The notes below the pieces were generated by a model. It did no database searches. It was not told the DNA's origin and was given only the letters and a program-made list of their open reading frames with translations. 64,000 nt of DNA from Arcobacter sp. EP1 (GTDB taxonomy: Bacteria; Campylobacterota; Campylobacteria; Campylobacterales; Arcobacteraceae), in assembly GCA_001655195.1 (NCBI GenBank), contig LPNY01000042.1, positions 400,410 to 464,409 on the forward strand. Reading direction: 5' to 3'. Below, piece by piece: positions 1-8,902 of this stretch (its first letter is position 1; each line of letters begins with the position of its first letter). Made by a program: the position numbers and the translations under genes.

Positions 1-962
1 CATGGAAATATCAACTTTTAACCTATCCAAATCCAGCAGTTGGTTGTGTTGTGGTGAAAAATGGTGAGTTATTATCAATAGAAGCCCATAAAGAAGCAGG
101 ACATCCCCATGCCGAAGTTAATGCACTCAAAGCTGCATTCTTAAAAAAACATCCAAATGATAAAATCAAAACAATTAATGATGCTTTTAAAGTACATGAG
201 TACTTAATGGAACATCACAAGAATTTTTTTACTGACTGCGAAGTGTACGTAACCCTTGAACCATGTAATCATGTAGGCAAAACGCCGGCATGTACCAATT
301 TACTAAAAGAGCTCAAACCAAATCGTGTTGTTATTGCTCATGAAGATTTAAATAAAGAGGCATCAGGTGGGCAAGAAACCCTCAAAAGTGTAAATATTGA
401 TGTGAGTATAGGTTGCATGAAAAAAGAGGCGTATGACCTTTTATATCCTTTTATTAAATGGAGCAATGGTACGTTTATCTTTTACAAAATGGCACAAACA
501 TTAAATGGTTCAATTGATGGGCAAATCTCTTCTAATAAAGCCAAAGCATATGTGCATACATTAAGAGATCGAATTGATTGTATGGCAATTGGTGGTAATA
601 CTGTTCGAACTGATAAACCAACATTAGATGCTAGATATGTTGCTGGACGTGCACCTGATATTTTCATCTATAGTAAAAATAAAATCTTTGATAAAAAAAT
701 CCCATTGTTTCATGTCCCTAATCGTAAAGTCACCATTTCAGATGACTTGTTTAAACTCTTAGATTATAAGTTTATAATGGTTGAAGGTGTTTATAATTTA
801 TTAGATATTTTAAAAGAGAGAATCGATTATATAGTACTATTAATTAGTCCAAAGATTAGGCGTGGTCATAATGCTTTGAGTGAAATTAATATGGATTTTG
901 AAATTATTCATGAGAACTATATTGGTGAAGAAAAAATTATTTATCTTAAAAGAAAAAGTTAA
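1..962 (+). CDS. ribD: RibD, riboflavin biosynthesis deaminase/reductase (5' end missing)
   Basis: Bifunctional pyrimidine deaminase/uracil reductase of riboflavin synthesis, which deaminates and then reduces the GTP-cyclohydrolase II product in the cytoplasm. The frame is open from base 3, where it reads WKYQLLTYPNPAVGC, so the gene starts to the left of the window and the ATG near base 60 is internal. The deaminase zinc site is visible: HAE in HPHAEVNAL near base 108, then PCNHVGKTPAC around bases 260-290. The reductase half begins near KMAQTLNGSIDG and carries IGGNTVRTDKP. The C-terminal reductase part is rather short. A gap of about 70 bases separates it from nfeD. The family assignment is firm; only the start is unknown. 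Confidence 0.93.
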   Translation, partial: WKYQLLTYPNPAVGCVVVKNGELLSIEAHKEAGHPHAEVNALKAAFLKKHPNDKIKTINDAFKVHEYLMEHHKNFFTDCEVYVTLEPCNHVGKTPACTNLLKELKPNRVVIAHEDLNKEASGGQETLKSVNIDVSIGCMKKEAYDLLYPFIKWSNGTFIFYKMAQTLNGSIDGQISSNKAKAYVHTLRDRIDCMAIGGNTVRTDKPTLDARYVAGRAPDIFIYSKNKIFDKKIPLFHVPNRKVTISDDLFKLLDYKFIMVEGVYNLLDILKERIDYIVLLISPKIRRGHNALSEINMDFEIIHENYIGEEKIIYLKRKS

Positions 963-1033
963 AAACAAAGTAACGTGACTTATTTACATTAAAGTAGTAT
1001 CATTAGATATACCTTTATTATAAAGGGGTAAAA

Positions 1034-2347
1034 ATGAGACGACTTCTTTTACTTTTATCAATACTTCTTTTTTCGCTTAATCTTAGCGCCAATAATATAC
1101 TGCATATCAGAATTCATAATGCTATTTCCCCTGCAACTGCTATGTACCTTAATGATGCTTTTACTGAAGCAAAAAAATCTAATGTAAAGCTACTACTCAT
1201 CGAATTGGATACTCCGGGGGGTCTTGTTACAATAACACGAGAAATGGTTCAAAAAATTCTTAATAGTGAAATTCCTGTACTTATGTATGTATCACCAAAA
1301 GGCTCAAGGGCAGCAAGTGCAGGTACTTTTTTGATGTATGCTTCTCATATAAATGCCATGTCCCCAGGAACAAATATAGGTGCTGCAACACCTGTTAATT
1401 TAATGCCACAAACCAATAATAAACCTAAAGAAAATCAAAAAGAGGACAAATTAAAAAACACTAAGAGTGCTATGGAAAAAAAAGTTATTAATGACACAGT
1501 TGCCTATATAAAAAGTTTAGCTCAATTAAGAAAACGAAATGTACTGTGGGCAATTGAAGCAGTAAAAGAAGGTAAAAGTCTCTCTGAAAATGAAGCTTTA
1601 GAAAAAAATGTTATTGATTATATAGCAAATGATATTCCTACACTATTAAAAAAAATAGATGGTAAAAAAGTTGATGTTAATGGAAATGAAGTCGTAATTG
1701 ATACTAATACTTATACGCTTATTCCTTTTGTAGCCTCATGGAAAACAAACTTTTTACAACATATATCGAACCCAAACATTGCGTATATATTTTTACTTTT
1801 AGCTATGTACGGAATACTTTTTGAGATGATGAATCCCGGTTCTATTTTTCCGGGAGTTATTGGTGCTGTTGCCGCCTTAATTTCATTATATGCATTAAAT
1901 ATCTTGCCATTTAATTATGTAGGCTTACTACTTATTGCCTTAGGTATTGGACTCATGTTAGCTGAAATCAGCGTTGCAGGATTTGGTATTTTAGGAATTG
2001 GTGGTGTAATTGCTTTTGCCTTTGGTTCAATTTTACTCTTTGATGAGGAGACCTTAGGTGTTGGATTATCCCTACCACTTGTCATTGCTTTTAGTTTAGT
2101 TTCTCTTGGTTTCTTTAGTTATCTATTAAGTTTTTTGATACAAGTAAGAAAGGAGAAATCAGTTATTGGCGTCAATAATTTAAAAGGATTAAAAGCAAGA
2201 GTAATTACTGTTGATGATAAAAACTACAAAATAGAGTGTAATGCCGAAACTTGGAATGCACATAGTGACGAAAAGTTTAATCTTAATGATGAAGTTATTG
2301 TAGAAGAAGTCAATGGTTTAAATATGAAAATAAGGAGCATCAAATGA
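1034..2347 (+). CDS. NfeD-family membrane-bound serine protease (long form)
   Basis: 437-residue NfeD1b-type protein. It has a signal peptide (residues 1-19), a ClpP-like protease domain at about 20-210, a multi-helix membrane region at about 245-375 and a C-terminal OB-fold NfeD domain at about 385-437. The expected serine lies in [14 protein letters not shown] and a candidate lysine base in the following [12 protein letters not shown] helix. Known family members cleave the C-terminus of partner stomatin/slipin proteins. The next gene is a slipin and overlaps this one by 4 bases (ATGA), so the two are co-translated and probably work as a pair in the inner membrane. The start has a good GGGG-type ribosome site (aaaggggtaaaaATG). 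Substrate specificity cannot be read from the sequence. Confidence 0.9.
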   Translation: MRRLLLLLSILLFSLNLSANNILHIRIHNAISPATAMYLNDAFTEAKKSNVKLLLIELDTPGGLVTITREMVQKILNSEIPVLMYVSPKGSRAASAGTFLMYASHINAMSPGTNIGAATPVNLMPQTNNKPKENQKEDKLKNTKSAMEKKVINDTVAYIKSLAQLRKRNVLWAIEAVKEGKSLSENEALEKNVIDYIANDIPTLLKKIDGKKVDVNGNEVVIDTNTYTLIPFVASWKTNFLQHISNPNIAYIFLLLAMYGILFEMMNPGSIFPGVIGAVAALISLYALNILPFNYVGLLLIALGIGLMLAEISVAGFGILGIGGVIAFAFGSILLFDEETLGVGLSLPLVIAFSLVSLGFFSYLLSFLIQVRKEKSVIGVNNLKGLKARVITVDDKNYKIECNAETWNAHSDEKFNLNDEVIVEEVNGLNMKIRSIK

Positions 2348-3090
2348 TTAGTTATACAGTTTTATATATTGGAGTATTTGTATTAGTAATTTTAGCAGCA
2401 TCTATTCGGATTTTTAGAGAATATGAGCGTGGAGTTATTTTTACACTTGGACGGTTTACTGGAGTAAAAGGACCGGGTCTTATTATTGTAATTCCTATTA
2501 TTCAACAGCTAGTTCGTGTTGATTTAAGAACAGTAGTTTTAGATGTACCTACTCAAGATGTTATCTCCTATGATAATGTTTCAGTACATGTTAATGCAGT
2601 TGTTTACTTTAGAGTAGTTGATCCGGAAAAAGCGATTATTCAAGTGGAAAATTATTATCTAGCAACCAGTCAATTGGCGCAGACTACACTGAGGTCAGTT
2701 CTTGGTGGACATGAATTAGATGAGATGTTAAGTGAAAGAAAAAAACTTAATGTGGATATTCAAGATATATTAGATAAACAAACCGATATTTGGGGTATTA
2801 AAATATCTAATGTAGAAATTAAAGATATTGATTTAGATGAGAGTATGATTCGAGCTATTGCAAAACAAGCAGAAGCAGAACGTGAACGACGTGCAAAAGT
2901 GATTAATGCAAAAGGTGAATTGGAAGCCAGCAAAAACTTACTAGAAGCTGCAAAAGTTATTAGTCAAAATCCACAAACTATTCAGTTACGGTATTTACAG
3001 ACTTTAAATGATATTTCAAGTGATAAAACAAATACATTAGTTTTTCCATTTCCAACTGAATTAAAACAGATGTTTAATGCAGGAAAATAA
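2344..3090 (+). CDS. Slipin/stomatin-like SPFH-domain membrane protein
   Basis: 248 residues with one N-terminal membrane helix (about 3-22) followed by an SPFH/band-7 domain. Typical stretches are [44 protein letters not shown] and a coiled coil rich in [19 protein letters not shown]. Prokaryotic slipins form large membrane-associated oligomers thought to organise microdomains and to be partners or substrates of NfeD proteases. The start overlaps the nfeD stop, which fixes it. The length is typical of prokaryotic stomatins. The specific cellular role here is unknown. Confidence 0.9.
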   Translation: MISYTVLYIGVFVLVILAASIRIFREYERGVIFTLGRFTGVKGPGLIIVIPIIQQLVRVDLRTVVLDVPTQDVISYDNVSVHVNAVVYFRVVDPEKAIIQVENYYLATSQLAQTTLRSVLGGHELDEMLSERKKLNVDIQDILDKQTDIWGIKISNVEIKDIDLDESMIRAIAKQAEAERERRAKVINAKGELEASKNLLEAAKVISQNPQTIQLRYLQTLNDISSDKTNTLVFPFPTELKQMFNAGK

Positions 3091-3094
3091 AAGG

Positions 3095-3148
3095 GACTTT
3101 TTAAATACTTGTTACAACATAAAGAGTGTGATGATTAATTAAAAAGTC
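3095..3148. terminator. Inverted repeat after the slipin gene, possible terminator
   Basis: GACTTTTTAA at 3095-3104 is the exact reverse complement of TTAAAAAGTC at 3139-3148. It lies just after the slipin stop, in the 90-base gap before the next gene. The loop is long (34 bases) and no strong T run follows, so a role as an mRNA 3' end is only a suggestion. Confidence 0.35.
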
Positions 3149-3195
3149 TTGATGTATAACAAAGTATTTTTAATTTAGTTGTGTTAGAATGGCTC

Positions 3196-3480
3196 ATGAA
3201 TAATAGAAATAAATATGTAATTTTAGCAGCAATAGTATTTGCAATCTCTTTTGCAACGAAAGTACTAGAAGCTTTTTCAGACGTTGAACTATCTTTAGAA
3301 CGGTATGTTTTAGTTGGTATCATTTTCCCATTATTGGTTATGATGCATTTTATCCACCATTTAAGAAACCCAGATTTTTATGAAGACAAAAAAGAGTACA
3401 AATTTTTAAGTTTAATGTACAAGTATGTTTTTATACCGGGTTGTTTTTTATATATCTTCGCAGGATATTTATTTAGCTAA
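3196..3480 (+). CDS. Small hypothetical membrane protein
   Basis: About 94 residues from the ATG at 3196; a GTG at 3181 would add five residues. Neither start has a convincing ribosome site. Three hydrophobic segments are visible: YVILAAIVFAISFA, YVLVGIIFPLLVMMHF and VFIPGCFLYIFAGYLF, so it is an integral inner-membrane protein with short loops. I do not recognise the family. It follows the nfeD-slipin pair by about 90 bases and precedes a long-hairpin repeat, so it may be a separate transcription unit. Confidence 0.6.
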   Translation: MNNRNKYVILAAIVFAISFATKVLEAFSDVELSLERYVLVGIIFPLLVMMHFIHHLRNPDFYEDKKEYKFLSLMYKYVFIPGCFLYIFAGYLFS

Positions 3481-3482
3481 TA

Positions 3483-3601
3483 AAAAAGCCATCTTTTTGG
3501 CAATCTCTGAGTCAGAGGGAGAAATTCACTCAGTCACATACTGATGTATGCTTCCTCCCACATCTATCCCTCTTCCTTGACCTTACAAAAAATATGACTT
3601 T
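3483..3601. repeat. Long-hairpin intergenic repeat, copy 1
   Basis: 119-base intergenic element that recurs at 45874-45993 with roughly 85% identity by hand alignment. Both copies begin AAAAAGCCATCTTTTT and end AAAAATATGACTTT, so the ends are imperfect inverted repeats (AAAGCCAT against AAAGTCAT after reversal). The arms pair further inward (GAGGGA with TCCCTC) and the tip is CATAC-tgat-GTATG. The whole element could fold into one long imperfect hairpin. It carries no gene. It may be a MITE or REP-like element, or a structured RNA or terminator. No sequence of this kind is known to me. Confidence 0.75.
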
Positions 3602-3626
3602 AAGCTTCTCTTTTATATAGTTTTTT

Positions 3627-4001
3627 ATGAAAAATAATATTCTAATCTTAATTCACCACATACTATTTATTATAAATTTGAATCTGTTTTCATTTTTATG
3701 TTTTGAGAATGAATACTTTGTGGGTATTGATGCTAAATTAATAATAAGTATGACGCTTTTTAGTATTTTGATATATAAATTATATGGATATATTTATAAA
3801 ACAAATGTATTTATTTTAAGTTGCATTATAATTCTGGTTATTGGATTATTTGCGAATTATCACCTATTAGATATATCTATTACTACCGAGAATCATGGAT
3901 ACCTATTTTTTCTTATTTTTGAATTTTTTCTTATCTATCAGTATCATTTACATATAAAAGAAAATGGTGTAGATGCAAAATGGAATCAAAAAACTAATTA
4001 A
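3627..4001 (+). CDS. Hypothetical small membrane protein
   Basis: 124 residues, almost entirely hydrophobic, with about four membrane helices: ILILIHHILFIINLNLFSF, LIISMTLFSILIYKLY, VFILSCIIILVIGLFANY and GYLFFLIFEFFLIYQY. It ends in a short polar tail (HIKENGVDAKWNQKTN). I do not recognise the family. The base composition is very AT-rich even for this genome. It stands alone between a repeat and a large inverted repeat, converging on efp. There is no clear ribosome site before the ATG, so translation is likely but not certain. Confidence 0.5.
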   Translation: MKNNILILIHHILFIINLNLFSFLCFENEYFVGIDAKLIISMTLFSILIYKLYGYIYKTNVFILSCIIILVIGLFANYHLLDISITTENHGYLFFLIFEFFLIYQYHLHIKENGVDAKWNQKTN

Positions 4002-4006
4002 TTTTG

Positions 4007-4131
4007 AAAACTATAAATATTTATTGTTAGAAACAAGAGAGGGGTTTATTTGAAAAGGGAGCTTATGTCAATAAGTGACCGAAGAAAAGAAATCTCTATC
4101 GCCGTTTATAGCGATAAAGATTTATAGTTTT
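4007..4131. repeat. 125-base element with terminal inverted repeats between convergent genes
   Basis: AAAACTATAAATaTTTAT at 4007-4024 matches, in reverse complement, ATAAAgATTTATAGTTTT at 4114-4131, with one mismatch in 18. Just inside the right arm is a second hairpin, TATCGC-cgtttata-GCGATA, at about 4097-4116. The right arm contains the efp stop codon. It could be the shared 3' end of the two converging genes or a small miniature mobile element. Confidence 0.5.
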
Positions 4132-4690
4132 ACTTTACTTTTTCTAAGTACTCACCTGTTCTTGTGTCACATTTAATCATGTCACCTTCAACTAAGTGAA
4201 AAGGTATTTGTACAACTGCACCACACTCTAAAGTAGCAGGTTTTTTACCACCTTGAGAGTCACCTTTAAAGTTAGGTGGAGTCTCTACAATTTTCATCTC
4301 TACTGTCATTGGTGGTTCAACGGTAATAGCTTCACCTTTGAAAAACATCATATCAACATTCATTCCATCAATAATCCATTTTTCAGTATCCCCAACTTGC
4401 TCATATGTTAAACCAATTTGGTCATAGGTTGCAGTATCCATGAATTGTAACATTTCACCATCATCATATAAAAACTGCATTGTTTTTTGTTCTAAATCTG
4501 GAGTTCCAAATTTATCACCAGCATGAAATGTTTTTTCAATAGTTTTTGCATTTAAATAGTTTTTGATTTTACATCTTACAAATGCAGCACCTTTACCCGG
4601 TTTTACATGTGCGTAATCTGTAATTTTATATGGAATACCATCCAATTCAATCTTCATACCTTTTTTTAAATCACTCATTCCTAAAGCCAT
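4130..4690 (-). CDS. efp: Elongation factor P
   Basis: 186-residue translation factor that rescues ribosomes stalled on proline runs. The three-barrel order is clear: an N-terminal KOW-like domain ([29 protein letters not shown]) and two OB domains ending in GEYLEKVK. The modified loop is VKPGKGAAF, with Lys at the tip after PG, the residue that EpmA-type or other systems modify. Length is normal. The start is supported by AAGGAGAACTT directly before ATG. It is the last gene of the string pheS-pheT-aroA-ispH-rpsA-serA-efp, only 9 bases after serA. Confidence 0.97.
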   Translation of the reverse strand: MALGMSDLKKGMKIELDGIPYKITDYAHVKPGKGAAFVRCKIKNYLNAKTIEKTFHAGDKFGTPDLEQKTMQFLYDDGEMLQFMDTATYDQIGLTYEQVGDTEKWIIDGMNVDMMFFKGEAITVEPPMTVEMKIVETPPNFKGDSQGGKKPATLECGAVVQIPFHLVEGDMIKCDTRTGEYLEKVK

Positions 4691-4699
4691 AAGTTCTCC

Positions 4700-6283
4700 T
4701 TAAATTTCTGCGTAAGCCACAGAAATAGCAGCTTCAAGATTTTCTAATTTATTTAATAATTCGTGGTTAACTTTACTATCTACTAAGATAACTGCTAGTG
4801 CACCATCTTTTCCTCGAGATAATCTAAAGTCAGCGATGTTAACATCGTTATCGCCAAGTGTTTTACCAACTTCTCCAATAACCCCTGGAACATCTGAGTT
4901 TCGTAACATAATCATATTACCTTTTGGTTCAATATCAAAGGCAAAACCATTGATATCTACGATTCGTTGAACGTTTTCATCAAATACTGTTCCAGAAATA
5001 GTATTAACACCTTTTTCTGTGGTAACTTTAACAGTCACTTTATTGCTGTATCCACTATTGTGAGAGATTTCACAAGTATCAAAAGAGATACCTTTCTCTT
5101 CTGCCATAAATGTTGCATTTACGTAGTTTACTTCGTTGCCTGCACATACGGAAAGTGCACCAACAGTAGCAAATGTAGAGAGTGATTCTAAGTAGTCTTT
5201 GATTTCACCTTCTGCACATACAGAAATAGATCGAATTGCAGATTTATCACTTTGAGCTGTTAAAAACGCCATTTTTTGAGTTAACTCAATATATGGTTTA
5301 ACAAAAGATGGAATTTTACTCTCATCAATTGGTAAGTTAAGAGCATTTGGATAAGCAATTCCACGAGCTGATTCAATAGCATTTTCAGCAGCTTGTGTTG
5401 CAATTTTTCGTTGTGATTCTTTTGTATTTGCACCTAAGTGAGCAGTAACAGTAACATTATCTAAGTCAATAAGTTTGTTATCTGTTGCTGGCTCTTTAAT
5501 AAATACATCAATACCAGCCATTGCAATCTTTCCAGATTTTAGGTTATTATAAAGTGCATCTTCGTTGTATAACCCACCACGAGCACAGTTAATTAAAATA
5601 ACCCCATCTTTCATTTTTGCAATTTCTGTTTCACCAATCATATTCAGTGTTTCTTGATTTTTTGGTGTATGAATTGTAATAATATCACAATCTAAAATAT
5701 CAGCAAAGTTTGTTGTGTATTCGATACCTAAATCAGTTGCTTTTGTCGAAGGAATGTAAGGGTCGTATGTTACTACGTCCATTTCAAATGATTTAGCTCG
5801 AAGGGCAACTCTATGTCCAATGTTACCAAAACCAATAACACCAAGTTTTTTACCATAGAGTTCATTTCCATACCAATCTTCTCTTTTCCAGATTCTATCT
5901 AGTTTAAGTTGATTGTGTGCGTATGGGAATTTTCGCATACATGACAGCATATGTGCCATTGTTAATTCTACTGCTGCAATAGTATTCGCTGTTGGAACGT
6001 TCATAGCAATGATTCCTCGTTTGCTACAACCTTCCATATCAACGTTATCATACCCTACACCAGCTCGAATAACAGCTTTTAAATTGTTTGCAGCATTCAA
6101 GAATTTTTCATCAACATCTGTTGAACTTCTTGTAATTGCTACATCTGCATCTTTTATAACATCTAAAAGTGCAGTTTTATCAATATCTGCCGCGTATACG
6201 TAATTTATATCTTCTGTAGTTTGTAAGATGTTTAATCCATCTTCATGGATATGATCACAAACTACGATGGTATATTTACTCAT
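4700..6283 (-). CDS. serA: D-3-phosphoglycerate dehydrogenase
   Basis: First enzyme of serine synthesis, NAD-dependent oxidation of 3-phosphoglycerate. At 527 residues it is the long form: a substrate-binding half plus Rossmann fold with GVIGFGNIGHRVALRAK near residue 147, the catalytic segment INCARGGLYNEDALY near 230, VTAHLGANT near 282 carrying the active-site His, an intervening allosteric domain at about 325-450, and a C-terminal ACT domain (NSDVPGVIGEVGKTL) expected to bind serine. It lies 16 bases after rpsA and 9 before efp, consistent with cotranscription. No anomalies seen. Confidence 0.97.
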   Translation of the reverse strand: MSKYTIVVCDHIHEDGLNILQTTEDINYVYAADIDKTALLDVIKDADVAITRSSTDVDEKFLNAANNLKAVIRAGVGYDNVDMEGCSKRGIIAMNVPTANTIAAVELTMAHMLSCMRKFPYAHNQLKLDRIWKREDWYGNELYGKKLGVIGFGNIGHRVALRAKSFEMDVVTYDPYIPSTKATDLGIEYTTNFADILDCDIITIHTPKNQETLNMIGETEIAKMKDGVILINCARGGLYNEDALYNNLKSGKIAMAGIDVFIKEPATDNKLIDLDNVTVTAHLGANTKESQRKIATQAAENAIESARGIAYPNALNLPIDESKIPSFVKPYIELTQKMAFLTAQSDKSAIRSISVCAEGEIKDYLESLSTFATVGALSVCAGNEVNYVNATFMAEEKGISFDTCEISHNSGYSNKVTVKVTTEKGVNTISGTVFDENVQRIVDINGFAFDIEPKGNMIMLRNSDVPGVIGEVGKTLGDNDVNIADFRLSRGKDGALAVILVDSKVNHELLNKLENLEAAISVAYAEI

Positions 6284-6299
6284 ATTAGTAAACCTTCAA

Positions 6300-7952
6300 T
6301 TATTTAATTTGATCTTTTAATAAATCACCAAGAGTCATAGATGAGTTATCATTTACAGATTTTAACATTTCTCTTTCTTGTTGTTGCTCTAATCTTTTTA
6401 CTGATAATCTAACTCTATTTCGTTTAGTATCAATGTTTACAACAACTGCTTCAATCTCTTGACCAATTTCAACTTCTTCAGCTTTTAATGGTCCGAAATC
6501 TTCAGTTCTAACTAAACCATCTAAGTTATCATCTAATTTAATGAAAAGTCCGAAGTCTTTTAAATCTTTGATTGGTCCTTTTACAATGTCACCCATTTTA
6601 TGTGCGTCTTGGAATTGTTTAGCAGGAGAGTCAGTAATATCTTTAATAGATAGTGAAATATTCTCTTTTTCTCTATCAATTTTGATAATCTTAACTTGAA
6701 CGTCGTCACCTTTTTTGTAAATTGCTTTACATTTAGCGTTACCTTCCCAAGATGCTTCTTCGTTGTGTAATAACCCATCAACTTCACCAATAGTAACAAA
6801 TGCACCAAATTCAGTTAATGTAGCAATTTTACCATCAACTACATCACCAACTTTATGCTCTTTAGTGAATTTTGCGAATGGTTTTTCTTGTAAGTTCTTT
6901 AATGAAACTCGTAATCTTTTTTTATCAACATCTAGCTCGATAACTTCAACGTTAACTTCTTCACCTAATGTTAATAAATCTTTTGGATTTTTAAGGTTTT
7001 TGTTCCAAGAGATTTCAGAGATATGTAATAATCCCTCGATATCATTTCCTAAGTCAACAAATGCACCATATGATTCAAAGTTAGAAATAGTAACAGTAAT
7101 TGTATCACCTACTTCTAATTCGTCTCTAATCTCTTCCCATGGATTTGGAAGCGCTGCTTTAACTGAAAGACTTAAGTGTTGTTTTGCTTTGTCATAAGAA
7201 AGAACTAAAACAGTAACTTCATCACCTTCGTCATAATAGTTAGCTGGATTAACTGGTCCTTTGTAAGAGATTTCATTGTAGTTAACTAAACCATCAATTC
7301 CACCTAAATCAACAAACATACCGTATGAAGTGATTTTTTTAATTGTTCCGTTAATTGGTTCGTTCTTTTCTAAAATTTCTGCAACTTTAGAATCTTTTTG
7401 AACCTTACCTTCTTCAATTAATTTTTTTCTTGAGATGATAATAGAGTTTTGCGCTTTGTTTACTTTTAAAACTTTAGCTTTAACTTTTTTACCAATAGCA
7501 CCTTGTGCTTTTAAGTAAGACTGTGCCATTGGCATGAAGTATTCACAACCATCTTCATCTTCAACGATAAATCCACCTCTGTTTTTAACAGAAATAACTT
7601 TACCTTCAACAGTTACGTCTTCTACTTCTTCACCATGTTTTTCAACAAATGCGTCGAACTTAGCTTTTTGTAAAACTTTTTTGTAAGAAATAGATGGTCT
7701 TTCCCCTCTAGAACCCATTAACATAACAGGGATAGTATCACCTGCATTAAACTTTACTTCACCATTAACTGTGATTTCAGAAAGGTATAATCTACCTTCA
7801 ACTTTTTGACCAACGTCTACAAGTACGTTATCACCATTGATTTCAACAATCACACCATCTACAACTGAATTATTTTCCGCATTCTCAAAAGACTCATTAA
7901 GCATTTGCTCAAAGTCAAAGTCTTCACCAATTTCAATATCTTCGATACCCAT
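6300..7952 (-). CDS. rpsA: 30S ribosomal protein S1
   Basis: 550 residues made of six consecutive S1 RNA-binding repeats. Repeats of the form YGMFVDLGGIDGLVNYNEIS, YGAFVDLGNDIEGLLHISEI, FGAFVTIGEVDGLLHNEEAS and FGLFIKLDDNLDGLVRTEDF are easy to see, with two weaker ones nearer the N-terminus. S1 binds mRNA leaders and helps initiation on the 30S subunit. The start has GAAGGAATAAAATG. The gene has its own likely promoter in the 112-base gap after ispH, as expected for a highly expressed gene. Confidence 0.97.
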   Translation of the reverse strand: MGIEDIEIGEDFDFEQMLNESFENAENNSVVDGVIVEINGDNVLVDVGQKVEGRLYLSEITVNGEVKFNAGDTIPVMLMGSRGERPSISYKKVLQKAKFDAFVEKHGEEVEDVTVEGKVISVKNRGGFIVEDEDGCEYFMPMAQSYLKAQGAIGKKVKAKVLKVNKAQNSIIISRKKLIEEGKVQKDSKVAEILEKNEPINGTIKKITSYGMFVDLGGIDGLVNYNEISYKGPVNPANYYDEGDEVTVLVLSYDKAKQHLSLSVKAALPNPWEEIRDELEVGDTITVTISNFESYGAFVDLGNDIEGLLHISEISWNKNLKNPKDLLTLGEEVNVEVIELDVDKKRLRVSLKNLQEKPFAKFTKEHKVGDVVDGKIATLTEFGAFVTIGEVDGLLHNEEASWEGNAKCKAIYKKGDDVQVKIIKIDREKENISLSIKDITDSPAKQFQDAHKMGDIVKGPIKDLKDFGLFIKLDDNLDGLVRTEDFGPLKAEEVEIGQEIEAVVVNIDTKRNRVRLSVKRLEQQQEREMLKSVNDNSSMTLGDLLKDQIK

Positions 7953-7995
7953 TTTATTCCTTCGTTTTAAACGTTTTTTTTATTAAATGGCTATG

Positions 7996-8001
7996 ATTAT
8001 A
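7996..8001 (-). promoter_or_regulatory. Candidate -10 box for rpsA
   Basis: TATAAT on the minus strand, 44 bases before the rpsA ATG, in the 112-base gap between ispH and rpsA. A small palindrome CTCTTAAGAG lies just upstream at about 8010-8019. It matches the sigma-70 -10 consensus that dominates Campylobacterota promoters. Sequence match only. Confidence 0.45.
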
Positions 8002-8064
8002 TCGAAAACTCTCTTAAGAGACCTCAAAAATGAAAATAGGGGGATAAAGAAGAGGAGTGACTAC

Positions 8065-8901
8065 TTAGATTTTCTCGATTGTGTCAACCACTTGTTGGAT
8101 AATCCAATCAGGTGTTGAAGCGCCTGCCGTGATACCACAAAGGTTTTTGTCTTTAAACCAAGTTAAATCAAGTTCTGTTTCGTTCTCAATCAAGTAGGAG
8201 TCTTCACAGTTTTCTAAACAGATACTATGAAGCTGTTTTGTATTAGAGGAGTTTTTACCACCAATAACAACCATGATATCAACCTCTTTAGAGAGGTCAC
8301 GAGCAGCATCTTGATTTTCAAAGGTTGCGTCGCAAATAGTATTAAAAACACGAACCTCTTTGTTTCTTAAAATTAGTGCATTAACGATTTCTAAATATTT
8401 CTCTTTTTTCTTAGTTGTTTGTGCTACAGTAGCAATTTTTTCATATTTAAATGAAATTTTATTTAAATCTTCTGGCTCTAAAATCACATGAACATCATCT
8501 TGATTTTTTCCATAAGATTTTACCCCTTTTACTTCAGGGTGATCTTTATCTCCGAAAATAAGAATAGAGTATTGATGTTCACTCATTTTTTTGACAATTT
8601 GTTGAGGAGTTGTCACAAAGGGACAAGTTGCATTGATGATTTTTGCATCTTTTTCTTTACGAAGTTCTTTTAAATCATTTTTAGGAATACCGTGAGTTCG
8701 TATGATGACTGTATCATTATCTTTGACTTCATCTAATCCTTGATATAGCCCCACGTTATAATCAGTTTTTAAACGATCAATTTCATTTTGGTTATGTATG
8801 AGTGGTCCCATAGTTGCGGAATTTTCATAGGCTTCAGCTATTTTAATAGCCCGTTTTACTCCGAAACAAAATCCATATGATGATGCTAAACGTACTTTCA
8901 T
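8065..8901 (-). CDS. ispH: 4-hydroxy-3-methylbut-2-enyl diphosphate reductase
   Basis: IspH (LytB), the last step of the MEP isoprenoid pathway, reducing HMBPP to IPP and DMAPP with an oxygen-sensitive [4Fe-4S] cluster. The three cluster cysteines are in SYGFCFGVKRA (near residue 12), NATCPFV (near 95) and FNTICDATFENQ (near 190). Other conserved stretches are GPLIHNQNEI, RTHGIP and TAGASTPDWII. 278 residues is normal. It starts immediately after aroA with 1 base between them, so translation is probably coupled. Confidence 0.97.
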   Translation of the reverse strand: MKVRLASSYGFCFGVKRAIKIAEAYENSATMGPLIHNQNEIDRLKTDYNVGLYQGLDEVKDNDTVIIRTHGIPKNDLKELRKEKDAKIINATCPFVTTPQQIVKKMSEHQYSILIFGDKDHPEVKGVKSYGKNQDDVHVILEPEDLNKISFKYEKIATVAQTTKKKEKYLEIVNALILRNKEVRVFNTICDATFENQDAARDLSKEVDIMVVIGGKNSSNTKQLHSICLENCEDSYLIENETELDLTWFKDKNLCGITAGASTPDWIIQQVVDTIEKI

Positions 8902-8902
8902 A

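Noticed and set aside
3091..3180. Possible small gene after the slipin
   Set aside because: No frame with a ribosome site; the region is an inverted repeat.
5913..6203. Plus-strand frame inside serA
   Set aside because: Antisense to the Rossmann domain of serA; composition follows serA codons and there is no ribosome site.
6763..7197. Plus-strand open frame antisense to rpsA
   Set aside because: It is a long shadow of a highly conserved gene with no start signal of its own.
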